Source of the DNA: Gammaproteobacteria bacterium
Lineage (GTDB): Bacteria > Pseudomonadota > Gammaproteobacteria > Chromatiales > Chromatiaceae
DNA length: 17,546 nt
NCBI GenBank assembly: GCA_030594925.1
Contig: JAUVEG010000006.1
Span: 1 to 17,546 of the forward strand
Direction of reading: 5' to 3'
The position numbers and the translations under genes were made by a program. Numbering within the stretch: the first letter of the stretch is position 1; each line of letters begins with the position of its first letter. The notes beneath the pieces are model-generated. The model did not search any database. It was not told the origin of the DNA and saw nothing but the letters and a program-made list of their open reading frames with translations. This document shows positions 7,213 through 14,226 of this stretch, piece by piece.

Positions 7213-8532
7213 ATGACACGTATCATTTATGTTTTTCTATTGCTGGTTTGCCTAACGTCGCTGGACTCCGCATGGGCTGCAACGGAACGTTATGACGTCG
7301 CCTATCTGTGGGATGAGAATGTCGAAACCGTACAGAACTACAGGAAGAAGGTCGAATCTATACTGGGGCCAACGGTTGGAAAAAAGCTCAAGGTCGTCAA
7401 CAAGGCCCCCGTTTATGGGTTGATCTACTACCGCAACAGGGATAAACAGGGAGCAGAGCAAGTTGCGCGCTCACATACCAAACTGCTGCAGTCGCGCGGA
7501 TTAAAATCGGCAACAGCCGTGCGCTCGAAGTGGTGGAAAATCGTCACAGAAAAAGGCCATCAGAAAACAACGACCCTGCCCGGAAAAGCAGTCGCTAAGA
7601 ACAAGCAGGCAACTAGCCAGCCTGTAAAAGCAGTCACAAAGAGCAAAAGGACTACAACTCAGCCTGTAAAAACAGCCGCAAAGAGCAACAAGACTACAAC
7701 TCATCCCACCAAGAAAACCACCACTGCGAAGCGCAAAAACAGGCACAAAAATCTCGAGGCAGAGGTGGAGAAATTCATCAAGTCCCAGAGGAAAAAAGGA
7801 ACTATTTCCAGTGACGAGCGTACAGCCTGGGCAGTATTTGACTTCACTACAGGAGAGAAGCTTGTCGCCATCAATGAGGACACCCCGCTGCAGGGGGCCA
7901 GCCTCGTCAAAACATTCTTTGCCCTCGCCTATTTCCACAAGGTGAAGAAGGGAAAACTCAAATATGGAAGTACCGCCAAGAAGCACATGCGGCGTATGAT
8001 TCAGCGTTCCAACAACTACTCCGCCAACTGGGTGTTGCGCCAGGCCGGCGGTCCTGCCGCCGTCAACAAGTTGCTGAAACGAAACTATTCCAAAATGTTC
8101 ACGAATACACGCATCGTCGAATATATCCCTGCAAATGGCCGCACTTACCGGAACAAGGCTTCAGCGCATGACTACAGCCGTTTCCTCTATGCGCTGTGGA
8201 ATGGCAGCCTCCCCTACTCCAGTGAAATGCGGCGTTTGATGCAACTTCCCGGTCGCGACCGCCTCTATACCGGTACGCGGAAAATACCAAAAAGCACCAA
8301 AGTCATCAACAAGACCGGGAGCACCGCCCAACTCTGCGGAGATATAGGCATCCTGATCGTAAAAGGGAGCAATGGCAAGAGCTATCCCTATACACTCGTT
8401 GGCATCATCGAGAAGCGAAAACGCACACGAAATTACGGCTCCTGGATCCGCACCCGCGGGAATGTCATCCGCAAGGTCTCCGACATCGTCTACAAAGGCA
8501 TCTCGCAACAGCACAACCTGCGCGCCGGCTAG
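7213..8532 (+). CDS. Exported serine hydrolase of the class A beta-lactamase/PBP fold
   Basis: 439 residues from ATG 7213, with AAAGG 12 bases upstream. An upstream in-frame TTG at 7201 abuts AAAGG and is rejected. Layout: signal peptide (cleavage near DSAWA), an N-terminal domain of about 85 residues that I do not recognise (WDENVETV, VYGLIYYRNRD), a Lys/Thr/Pro-rich linker (about residues 121-180) made of roughly four 14-residue repeats, then the catalytic domain. Seen: nucleophile motif SLVK (S230, K233), SNN (S266-N268) and KTGS (K367-S370), in the order and spacing of penicillin-recognising enzymes. I see no E-x-x-x-N omega-loop motif between SNN and KTG, so efficient beta-lactam hydrolysis is unlikely. 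A peptidoglycan peptidase or other serine hydrolase role in the periplasm is more likely. The basic linker could bind the cell wall or an anionic polymer. Confidence 0.85.
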   Translation: MTRIIYVFLLLVCLTSLDSAWAATERYDVAYLWDENVETVQNYRKKVESILGPTVGKKLKVVNKAPVYGLIYYRNRDKQGAEQVARSHTKLLQSRGLKSATAVRSKWWKIVTEKGHQKTTTLPGKAVAKNKQATSQPVKAVTKSKRTTTQPVKTAAKSNKTTTHPTKKTTTAKRKNRHKNLEAEVEKFIKSQRKKGTISSDERTAWAVFDFTTGEKLVAINEDTPLQGASLVKTFFALAYFHKVKKGKLKYGSTAKKHMRRMIQRSNNYSANWVLRQAGGPAAVNKLLKRNYSKMFTNTRIVEYIPANGRTYRNKASAHDYSRFLYALWNGSLPYSSEMRRLMQLPGRDRLYTGTRKIPKSTKVINKTGSTAQLCGDIGILIVKGSNGKSYPYTLVGIIEKRKRTRNYGSWIRTRGNVIRKVSDIVYKGISQQHNLRAG

Positions 8533-8572
8533 GAGGCTGCAAATTACCCGCAGGATGTGCTGAGGAGCTGAT

Positions 8573-9493
8573 ATGCAGCATGTCGTCATACAAATGGGTT
8601 TTCTGATTCTCTGCGGCTTTGCATGGAGAGTCATACAACCTGCTGGCATCGGCGCTGATACACTGCGCAAGACGGTGACGACGCTGGTCTATTACCTGCT
8701 TCTTCCGGCACTGGTATTGCGCCTGTTATGGACAACGCCTCTGGGGCTGGACTCTCTGCATATCGCGATCAGCGCCGCTGTCGCTATTCTCCTCAGCCTG
8801 GCGGCAATGTACCTGGCCTGCAGAGTCTGCAGTCAACCCAAGGCAGTCATGGGGGCGCTGTTGCTGGCGGCAGCCTTCCCCAATGCCACCTATATGGGAC
8901 TGCCGTTTCTTGAAAGCCTCTATGGCGCCCAGGGCAGCAGTATTGCCATCCAGTACGACCTGTTCGCCTGCACACCGATACTGCTGACCGGCGGCATCCT
9001 GATGGCGAAATATTATGGCGGCAGCGACGAACCGGTGAACCTGTTTCGTGATCTGCTGCGTATACCGCCGCTGTGGGCTGCGGCTGCGGCGATGATGATG
9101 CAGTTCTCGGCGACCGCTCTCCCCCTGTGGCTGGACGGCGCATTGCTGATGCTGGGAAGCGGCGTGGTTCCCCTGATGCTGATCTCGGTAGGCCTCAGCA
9201 TCCGCTTTGACAGCTGGAAACCCGCCTATTTTCCTGCGATCCTGCAGGTGATGATCATTCAGCTGCTGTTCGCGCCGCTGGTCGTGCTGGGCTTGAGTTC
9301 TATGATCGATATGCAGGAGATCATCCGTGACGGCGTCATTCTTGAAGCCGCCATGCCGTCAATGGTGCTTGGACTGGTGCTGTGTGATCGTTTTGGACTG
9401 GAAACAGCCCTCTATGCAACTGCAGTGACAGCGACGACCTTCGCCTCACTCTTCACCCTGCCCTTGTGGTACAGCTGGCTGCAGGTCTTGTAG
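8573..9493 (+). CDS. AEC-family (auxin efflux carrier-like) membrane permease
   Basis: 306 residues, the usual length for bacterial AEC transporters of the bile/arsenite/riboflavin transporter superfamily. About ten hydrophobic helices can be counted, arranged as two sets of five. Family-type motifs are FPNATYMGLPF in the fourth helix and the matching helix-9 segment AAMPSMVLGLVL. Such proteins export or exchange small organic anions such as malate or malonate, but the substrate cannot be read from sequence. GAGGAG lies five bases before the ATG. It is the last gene of the plus-strand block and converges on glgC. Confidence 0.9.
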   Translation: MQHVVIQMGFLILCGFAWRVIQPAGIGADTLRKTVTTLVYYLLLPALVLRLLWTTPLGLDSLHIAISAAVAILLSLAAMYLACRVCSQPKAVMGALLLAAAFPNATYMGLPFLESLYGAQGSSIAIQYDLFACTPILLTGGILMAKYYGGSDEPVNLFRDLLRIPPLWAAAAAMMMQFSATALPLWLDGALLMLGSGVVPLMLISVGLSIRFDSWKPAYFPAILQVMIIQLLFAPLVVLGLSSMIDMQEIIRDGVILEAAMPSMVLGLVLCDRFGLETALYATAVTATTFASLFTLPLWYSWLQVL

Positions 9494-9558
9494 AGAGGAT
9501 AACGCCTCTTTCAGCATTCCCATGCTGGAGCATGGGAATGAGAAAAAACCTAAAGGTT
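9493..9558. terminator. Hairpin cluster between the convergent permease and glgC genes
   Basis: Three inverted repeats fill this gap. AGAGG/CCTCT (9494-9509) followed by TT could end the plus-strand transcript weakly. A 12-bp perfect-arm repeat, CATTCCCATGCT and AGCATGGGAATG (9515-9540), has only GG between the arms. AACC/GGTT (9547-9558) read on the minus strand is followed by six T residues and could help end glgC. None alone is a strong classical terminator. The central hairpin resembles the widespread proteobacterial GTTCCCA...TGGGAAC interspersed hairpins. Confidence 0.5.
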
Positions 9559-9564
9559 GTTAAC

Positions 9565-10821
9565 TTATTCAGAATAGCGCGCCCGCCCATGTTTGTGCGA
9601 ATCCCGTGCGTAATAGCGGGCTCCTCCACGCGGCACCACCACGATGCCGGAGTCGGTGACCTTGTAGCGCTTGCGATCTTCCTCCAGATCGAAACCGATA
9701 CGCGCGCCGGGCTCGATGTTGTTGTGGCGGTCCACGATCACATTTTTCAAGCTGGCGCCAGCGCCTATGTGTACATAGTCCATGATAATGCAGCTTTCCA
9801 GCTCGGCGCCCTCTCCCACCACGGCCTCGCGGCGAATGATGGTGTTCTTCACCTTGCCGCCATTGATCAGGGTGGCTGCGCCCAGCAGGCTGTTTTCGAT
9901 CTCACCGCTGATCACCCGTGCAACCGGCCCCTGGTAGTTACTGGAGAGTATCGGCCAGTCCGTGTTGAATACATCCAGCCGGGGTTCAAGTCCCATGACG
10001 TCCGCATGCGCTGCCATATAGGCATCGATATTTCCCACGTCACGCCAGTACCCCTGCTCCTCATAGGGTTTCAAGCCGGGCACCTCATTGTCAGCGAAGT
10101 TGTAGGCAAAGAGCTTGTGACTCTGCATCAACTTCGGCAGCACATCGTGACCGAAATCCGTCTCTCCACGACTCTTGGCATCCAGCAGCGCCTCCACCAA
10201 CACGTCCGCCTTGAAGATGTAATTTCCCATGGAGGCAAAGGCGCGAGCGGGGTCACCAGGCATGTGCGCCGGGTTTTCCGGCTTCTCCTGGAATTCGCAG
10301 ATGCGGCCGTCATCTTCGGTGGCTATAACGCCGAATTCGGTTGCCTCCTGCAGCGGTACCGGCAGGGCAGAGACTGTGACATCCGCATTGCGGGCATTGT
10401 GGAAATCCACCATCTGGCGTATATCCATACGGTAGATATGGTCGGCGCCGAACACCGCCACCAGATCAGGATCATGGTCCTCGATCAGGTTCAGGTTCTG
10501 GTGCACAGCATCTGCGGTTCCCTGAAACCAGCTCTCTCCCTTGTTCATCTGCGGAGGCACCACAGTAATGAACTGATTTGGAAGCATGGGCGATAGACGC
10601 CAGGCCTTGCGGATGTGTTCGATAAGGGATTGCGAGCGGTATTGCACCAGCATATAAATGGTGGTGATCCCGGAGTTGACGAAATTGCTCAACACGAAAT
10701 CCGTGATCCGGTAACGCGCGCCGAAGGGCACCGCAGGTTTGGAGCGTTCGCTTGTGAGGGGCTGCAGGCGCGACCCCTCTCCTCCCGCCATGATGAAGGC
10801 GATGACGCTTTGGTCTCTCAT
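9565..10821 (-). CDS. glgC: Glucose-1-phosphate adenylyltransferase (ADP-glucose pyrophosphorylase)
   Basis: Makes ADP-glucose and pyrophosphate from ATP and glucose 1-phosphate, the committed step of bacterial glycogen synthesis. The start chosen is ATG at 10821 (418 residues), with GAGG six bases upstream. The frame stays open to 11037, but those extra residues are translated repeat DNA and look unlike GlgC. Seen: the nucleotide-binding motif MAGGEGSRLQPLT near the N-terminus with SKPAVPFG, then WFQGTADAV, the metal-binding FGADHIYRMD, EFQEKPENP for sugar phosphate binding, GYWRDVGN, and a C-terminal left-handed beta-helix region (GGKVKNTIIRR, GAGASLKNVIVD). Allosteric control is usual in the family, but effector specificity cannot be read here. 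It is the last gene of the minus-strand block. Confidence 0.97.
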   Translation of the reverse strand: MRDQSVIAFIMAGGEGSRLQPLTSERSKPAVPFGARYRITDFVLSNFVNSGITTIYMLVQYRSQSLIEHIRKAWRLSPMLPNQFITVVPPQMNKGESWFQGTADAVHQNLNLIEDHDPDLVAVFGADHIYRMDIRQMVDFHNARNADVTVSALPVPLQEATEFGVIATEDDGRICEFQEKPENPAHMPGDPARAFASMGNYIFKADVLVEALLDAKSRGETDFGHDVLPKLMQSHKLFAYNFADNEVPGLKPYEEQGYWRDVGNIDAYMAAHADVMGLEPRLDVFNTDWPILSSNYQGPVARVISGEIENSLLGAATLINGGKVKNTIIRREAVVGEGAELESCIIMDYVHIGAGASLKNVIVDRHNNIEPGARIGFDLEEDRKRYKVTDSGIVVVPRGGARYYARDSHKHGRARYSE

Positions 10822-10844
10822 TGTATTCCTCACTCTTTTTGCAA

Positions 10845-11043
10845 GATCAAATCTCAAACTGACGAGGCATGCAAGAGATCTTTTTCTCCCGCCAAGACGC
10901 CAAGACAGCAAAGGTTTTTGTTGGCGTGCTTTGCGCCTTCGCCTACACGGATGTAGGTGAGGAGCGTAAGCAGGACGCGAAAGCTTTGCGAGAGTCAATA
11001 TTGAATTTTGACTCATTTGGAAAGATGTTGGCCACACAAGGAT
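10845..11043. repeat. Dispersed repeat element, copy A (between glgC and deoB)
   Basis: About 200 bp, homologous by eye to copy B at 12400-12650 in the same orientation. Shared blocks are TGACGAG near the left end, AGATCTTTTT, GCAAAGGTTTTT, GGTGAGGAGCGTAAGCAGG, AAGCTTTGCG, GCGAGAGTCA, and a right end with GTTG, CCAC and CAAGG. Internally it has an inverted repeat, CCTACA (10942-10947) with TGTAGG (10952-10957). The purine-rich left arm CAAGACGCCAAGACAGCAAAG is partly complementary to CTTTGCGAGAG on the right. No coding potential is evident. It fills nearly the whole glgC-deoB gap. Confidence 0.75.
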
Positions 11044-11076
11044 TCTAGTGTAGCTATTACTAATCGTCTCTTCCGA

Positions 11077-12321
11077 TCACATGAAGCTCTTGCCATAGTC
11101 GAGTTCAGGCAAACCATGGTAAGCAGCGATTGTCTGGCCGATATCGGCGAAGGTATCTCGCAAGCCCAGCGAGCCTGGTTTGACGCTCTTGCCGTAGAAG
11201 ATGACGGGGATATGTTCGCGGGTGTGGTCTATTCCCTTCCAGGTGGGATCACAGCCATGATCCGCTGTCAGCACCAGCACGTCATCATCATCCATCAGAT
11301 CCAGCATCTCCGGCAGGCGCCGGTCGAAGTACTCCAGAGCAGCAGCATAACCGGAGACGTTGCGACGATGGCCAAAATCCGCATCAAAGTTGACAAAGTT
11401 GGTGAAAATAATGGTCTGGTCGCCGGCGCGTTTGAGCTCATCCAGGCTGGCGTCAAACAATTGTTCGAGACCCGTTGCCCTGGTCGCCCTGGTGATGCCC
11501 CGGGCCGCAAAGATATCGGAGATCTTGCCAACACCCACCACCTCGCCGCCTGACTCTTTCATACGATCCAGCAGTGTCGGCGCCGGCGGCACGACCGAGT
11601 AGTCATGGCGGTTGCCGGTGCGCGTATAATTGCTGCTCTGCGTGCCGATGAAGGGGCGTGCAATAACACGTCCAATGTGGTATTTATCGACCAGATCCCT
11701 TGCTATGGCGCACAAATCATAGAGGCGCTGCAGGCCAAAACCCTCTTCATGGCAGGCGATCTGAAAGACGCTGTCGGCGGAGGTGTAGAAGATCGGCTTG
11801 CCGGTTTTGACATGCTCGTCACCCAGCTGTTTGAGAATGGTGGTGCCGGAGGCGTGACAGTTACCCAGGTAACCGGGCAGGTTGCCGCGTTCGACCAGCT
11901 CGTCCAGCAACTCCTGCGGAAAGCTGTTCTCTCTCTGGTCAAAATAACCCCACTCGAACAGCACCGGTACGCCGGTAATCTCCCAATGGCCGCAGGAGGT
12001 ATCCTTGCCGGTCGAGAGCTCCTTCGCATAGCCGTAGGCGGCAACAGGTTCGACAGAGGCATCCAGTCCCTCGGGGAAATAGCCGGAACTTTCAACACAC
12101 GCGCGGCCTATTCCAAGCCTGTTCATATTCGGCAAGTTAAGGGGGCCCGTGCGGCCATTATTTGCCTCTCTGCTGGCGCAGGCTTGCGCAATATGACCCA
12201 GCGTATTGGCGCCCGCGTCATTGAAGTTGCTGCCATCACTATTGATACCGACAAACTTGTCAGCATCCCCGGCTCCGCCGACCCCAAACGAGTCGAGCAG
12301 TAGAATAATCGTGCGTTTCAT
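11077..12321 (-). CDS. deoB: Phosphopentomutase
   Basis: Interconverts ribose (or deoxyribose) 1-phosphate and 5-phosphate in the cytoplasm, linking nucleoside breakdown with the pentose phosphate pool. Member of the alkaline phosphatase-like superfamily with two Mn ions. It has 414 residues, close to the E. coli length of about 407. Seen: [16 protein letters not shown] with the metal-binding D10, the motif [10 protein letters not shown] whose T108 is the phosphorylated threonine by family analogy, [23 protein letters not shown] and DHTREHIP for metal binding. AGGAGG (12328-12333) lies seven bases before the ATG. A minus-strand TATACT at 12390-12395 is a possible -10 element but has only a weak -35. 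Each side of the gene carries a copy of the same dispersed repeat. Confidence 0.97.
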   Translation of the reverse strand: MKRTIILLLDSFGVGGAGDADKFVGINSDGSNFNDAGANTLGHIAQACASREANNGRTGPLNLPNMNRLGIGRACVESSGYFPEGLDASVEPVAAYGYAKELSTGKDTSCGHWEITGVPVLFEWGYFDQRENSFPQELLDELVERGNLPGYLGNCHASGTTILKQLGDEHVKTGKPIFYTSADSVFQIACHEEGFGLQRLYDLCAIARDLVDKYHIGRVIARPFIGTQSSNYTRTGNRHDYSVVPPAPTLLDRMKESGGEVVGVGKISDIFAARGITRATRATGLEQLFDASLDELKRAGDQTIIFTNFVNFDADFGHRRNVSGYAAALEYFDRRLPEMLDLMDDDDVLVLTADHGCDPTWKGIDHTREHIPVIFYGKSVKPGSLGLRDTFADIGQTIAAYHGLPELDYGKSFM

Positions 12322-12353
12322 CAGCAGCCTCCTGTATCAGCTATTTTACGCTG

Positions 12354-12388
12354 TATGCAGTTTGCAGTTTGCAGTTTGCAGTTTGCAA
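12354..12388. repeat. Tandem heptamer repeat TTTGCAG
   Basis: Three perfect TTTGCAG units (12361-12381) are flanked by TATGCAG and TTTGCAA, about five units in all. The array begins 33 bp upstream of the deoB ATG and so lies in its likely promoter or leader. Units of the same heptamer appear in reverse orientation at 12668-12692. Confidence 0.85.
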
Positions 12389-12399
12389 AAGTATAGCGG

Positions 12400-12650
12400 G
12401 ATCAGGTCTCAGAGTGACGAGACATTAAGATCTTTTTATCTCTCGCAAAGACGCAGAGACGCAAAGGTTTTTTCTTGGCGGGCTTGCCTGCAGGGAGGGA
12501 GGTGAGGGGCGCAAGCAGGCCATACCTGTGCATCCTGCGCTCACGACATTTGTACATCCATGTACGGCAGACGCGGAAGCTTTGCGTCTCTGCGAGAGTC
12601 ATGATTAAAATTTAATTCCTTTGTTAAGAGTGTTGACCACTCAAGGTTTA
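12400..12650. repeat. Dispersed repeat element, copy B (between deoB and dabB)
   Basis: About 250 bp, the longer partner of copy A. It carries a nested inverted repeat. The right arm CTTTGCGTCTCTGCGAGAG (12581-12599) is matched on the left by CTCTCGCA, eight extra bases, then GAGACGCAAAG (12440-12466). A central segment of about 50 bp absent from copy A contains the perfect palindromic arms GTACAT and ATGTAC (12552-12565). The outer blocks match copy A. No protein-coding signal. Confidence 0.78.
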
Positions 12651-12667
12651 TTTGTCGGAATGCCGCC

Positions 12668-12692
12668 AACTGCAAACTGACAACTGCCAACT
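12668..12692. repeat. Inverted heptamer array next to the dabB stop
   Basis: Read on the minus strand this is GTTGGCA, GTTGTCA, GTTTGCA, GTT: three degenerate units of the heptamer seen at 12354-12388 in the other orientation. The two arrays frame dispersed element copy B. Confidence 0.6.
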
Positions 12693-12696
12693 TCTT

Positions 12697-14226
12697 TCAA
12701 ATGATGACTGCAAAGGTGGCAAGGATAAGCAGCACCAGGTAACGGGGTTGCGCCAGCAACTGCTCCACGCGCTGCATATAGAGACCCAGGTGATCAATGA
12801 CTCCCAGCAGACCATCGCCGCTTCCCTTGAGAATCAGATGCTCTTCAAACCAGTGCATGGCATTTGCAGTTTTCTCCATCGTCCTGCCGGCGAAGCCACG
12901 ACCGCGGCCGATATTGGCGACCCACTGGCGCTCTCCACCACGGGTAAGACCGCTCTGCTCATTCGGCAGTCCGGCGATACGATTGACCACTTTATCGTCG
13001 AAGTCCAGCAACTCTTTCGAGAGCGCATCGACCGGACGAATCAACAGCCATTCGGCCAGCTGATCAAGCCACAGTCGCTGCAACGCCGCAGTGTAGAGCG
13101 GCTGCTGTCTTGTCAACCACGGAGGAACCGGGCGTGCGCCACGGGTGACCATGTGCATCAGCCCCGGTGAAACCAGAAACTGGTAGGCGCGCCAGATTGC
13201 ATGCAGTGCCAGATGCCATGCCGCAAATTCAAACCAGCCAAGCCCGCAGCTGACGAACATCAAACCCACCTGGGAGATGGTGGAGAACATCAGCGAACTC
13301 TTGACGTCTGTCTGCACCAGACCGGCGAGCCATCCGTAGAGGGCTGTCAATCCACCGATGAACACCAGCACCCACATCATCACCGGTGTCTGCTCGATCA
13401 ACGGCTGCAGGCGAATCACCAGATAGACGCCGGCATGCACCATCAGCGAGCCGTAGAAAATCGCGCTGGATGGCGTCGGTCCCTCGAGCGCCTTGCTGAT
13501 CCAGGCGGAAAAAGGAAGCTGCGCTGATTTCGCCAGTGCAGCCACCAGGAATCCGGCAATCAACATGCCCCGCATCAGCGTCTGTTGATCACTCTCAAGC
13601 GATGACAACAACGTCCATTCGGTGGTGCCGAACAACGCCAGGGAGACAAACAGCCCGAGGATGAATCCGGCATCTCCAATTCTGTTGGTGATGAAGGCAT
13701 AGTTGGCATTTCGGGTCGCCGTGTTGCGATCGATCGCATAGCCAATCAGCAGGTAAGAGCTGACACCGGCCAGCTCCCAGCCGACAAAGATGAGTACGCC
13801 GCTGCCTGCCAGCACGATCAGCAGCATCGCCGAGGCAAACAGGCTGAGGATCATGAAGAAGCGCTGAAAGCCCGCTTCGCGGTGCATGTAATTCACCGAA
13901 AAACGTATCGCAATCAGCAGCAGCAACGCGAACAGTGTTCCAAAAGCGAGTCCCAATCCATCCAGCAGCAGACTGACGGCAATCGTGAACTCCCCGCTGT
14001 GGAACCATTCGCCATAGAGCAGGTAGCCGGGAATACCGTCAATCAAGGCGTGAACATCCAGCGCCAGCATCAATACAAAGGAGCCGAGAATAGCGCCGAC
14101 GGCAACCATAAATGTATACCGCTCTCCTGACTCACCCCGATTGACTCCCAGCAGGAAACCGGCGCCAATCCATGCGGCCGCCAGCAGTGGAAGCAGTGGA
14201 ACCAGCCATGCGATCTGATTAAGCAT
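12697..14226 (-). CDS. dabB: DabB, membrane subunit of the DAB inorganic carbon accumulation complex
   Basis: 509 residues, a polytopic inner-membrane protein of the NuoL/MrpA-like proton-conducting family (PF00361). Together with DabA it couples cation influx to one-way conversion of CO2 to bicarbonate. Seen: about 12 hydrophobic segments, GWELAGVSSYLLIGY (E151, matching the conserved antiporter glutamate), LAKSAQLPFSAWISKALEGPTP (K233, K246) and TDVKSSLMFSTISQVG (K309). Where many antiporter subunits have His-Ala-x-x-Lys, this has HAIWRAYQF with Arg346. The C-terminal third is mostly soluble, with one hydrophobic helix at the very end. It is not complex I NuoL: no other nuo genes are present and its partner is DabA. 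Its ATG lies inside the end of dabA (8-bp overlap), so translation is coupled. Confidence 0.92.
   Translation of the reverse strand: MLNQIAWLVPLLPLLAAAWIGAGFLLGVNRGESGERYTFMVAVGAILGSFVLMLALDVHALIDGIPGYLLYGEWFHSGEFTIAVSLLLDGLGLAFGTLFALLLLIAIRFSVNYMHREAGFQRFFMILSLFASAMLLIVLAGSGVLIFVGWELAGVSSYLLIGYAIDRNTATRNANYAFITNRIGDAGFILGLFVSLALFGTTEWTLLSSLESDQQTLMRGMLIAGFLVAALAKSAQLPFSAWISKALEGPTPSSAIFYGSLMVHAGVYLVIRLQPLIEQTPVMMWVLVFIGGLTALYGWLAGLVQTDVKSSLMFSTISQVGLMFVSCGLGWFEFAAWHLALHAIWRAYQFLVSPGLMHMVTRGARPVPPWLTRQQPLYTAALQRLWLDQLAEWLLIRPVDALSKELLDFDDKVVNRIAGLPNEQSGLTRGGERQWVANIGRGRGFAGRTMEKTANAMHWFEEHLILKGSGDGLLGVIDHLGLYMQRVEQLLAQPRYLVLLILATFAVII

Larger units (their letters stand above)
12322..12696. 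other. Repeat-filled intergenic region between deoB and dabB
   Basis: 375 bp with no gene. From left to right it holds the deoB ribosome binding site, a 7-base tandem repeat array (12354-12388), dispersed element copy B (12400-12650), and an inverted 7-base array (12668-12692) ending five bases from the dabB stop. I found no clear T-tailed terminator for dabB. Confidence 0.7.

Noticed and set aside
7213..8532. Beta-lactam resistance gene
   Set aside because: The omega-loop glutamate motif needed for efficient deacylation in class A enzymes is not visible, and the unusual N-terminal domain and linker suggest cell-wall work.
10822..11037. 72-residue N-terminal extension of GlgC
   Set aside because: The extension is translated dispersed-repeat DNA; the ATG at 10821 has a GAGG site and gives the normal GlgC length and N-terminus.
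12354..12388. CRISPR-like array
   Set aside because: The unit is only seven bases with no spacers; it is a simple tandem repeat.
12697..14226. Complex I subunit NuoL
   Set aside because: No other nuo genes are present and the gene overlaps dabA, which identifies it as DabB.
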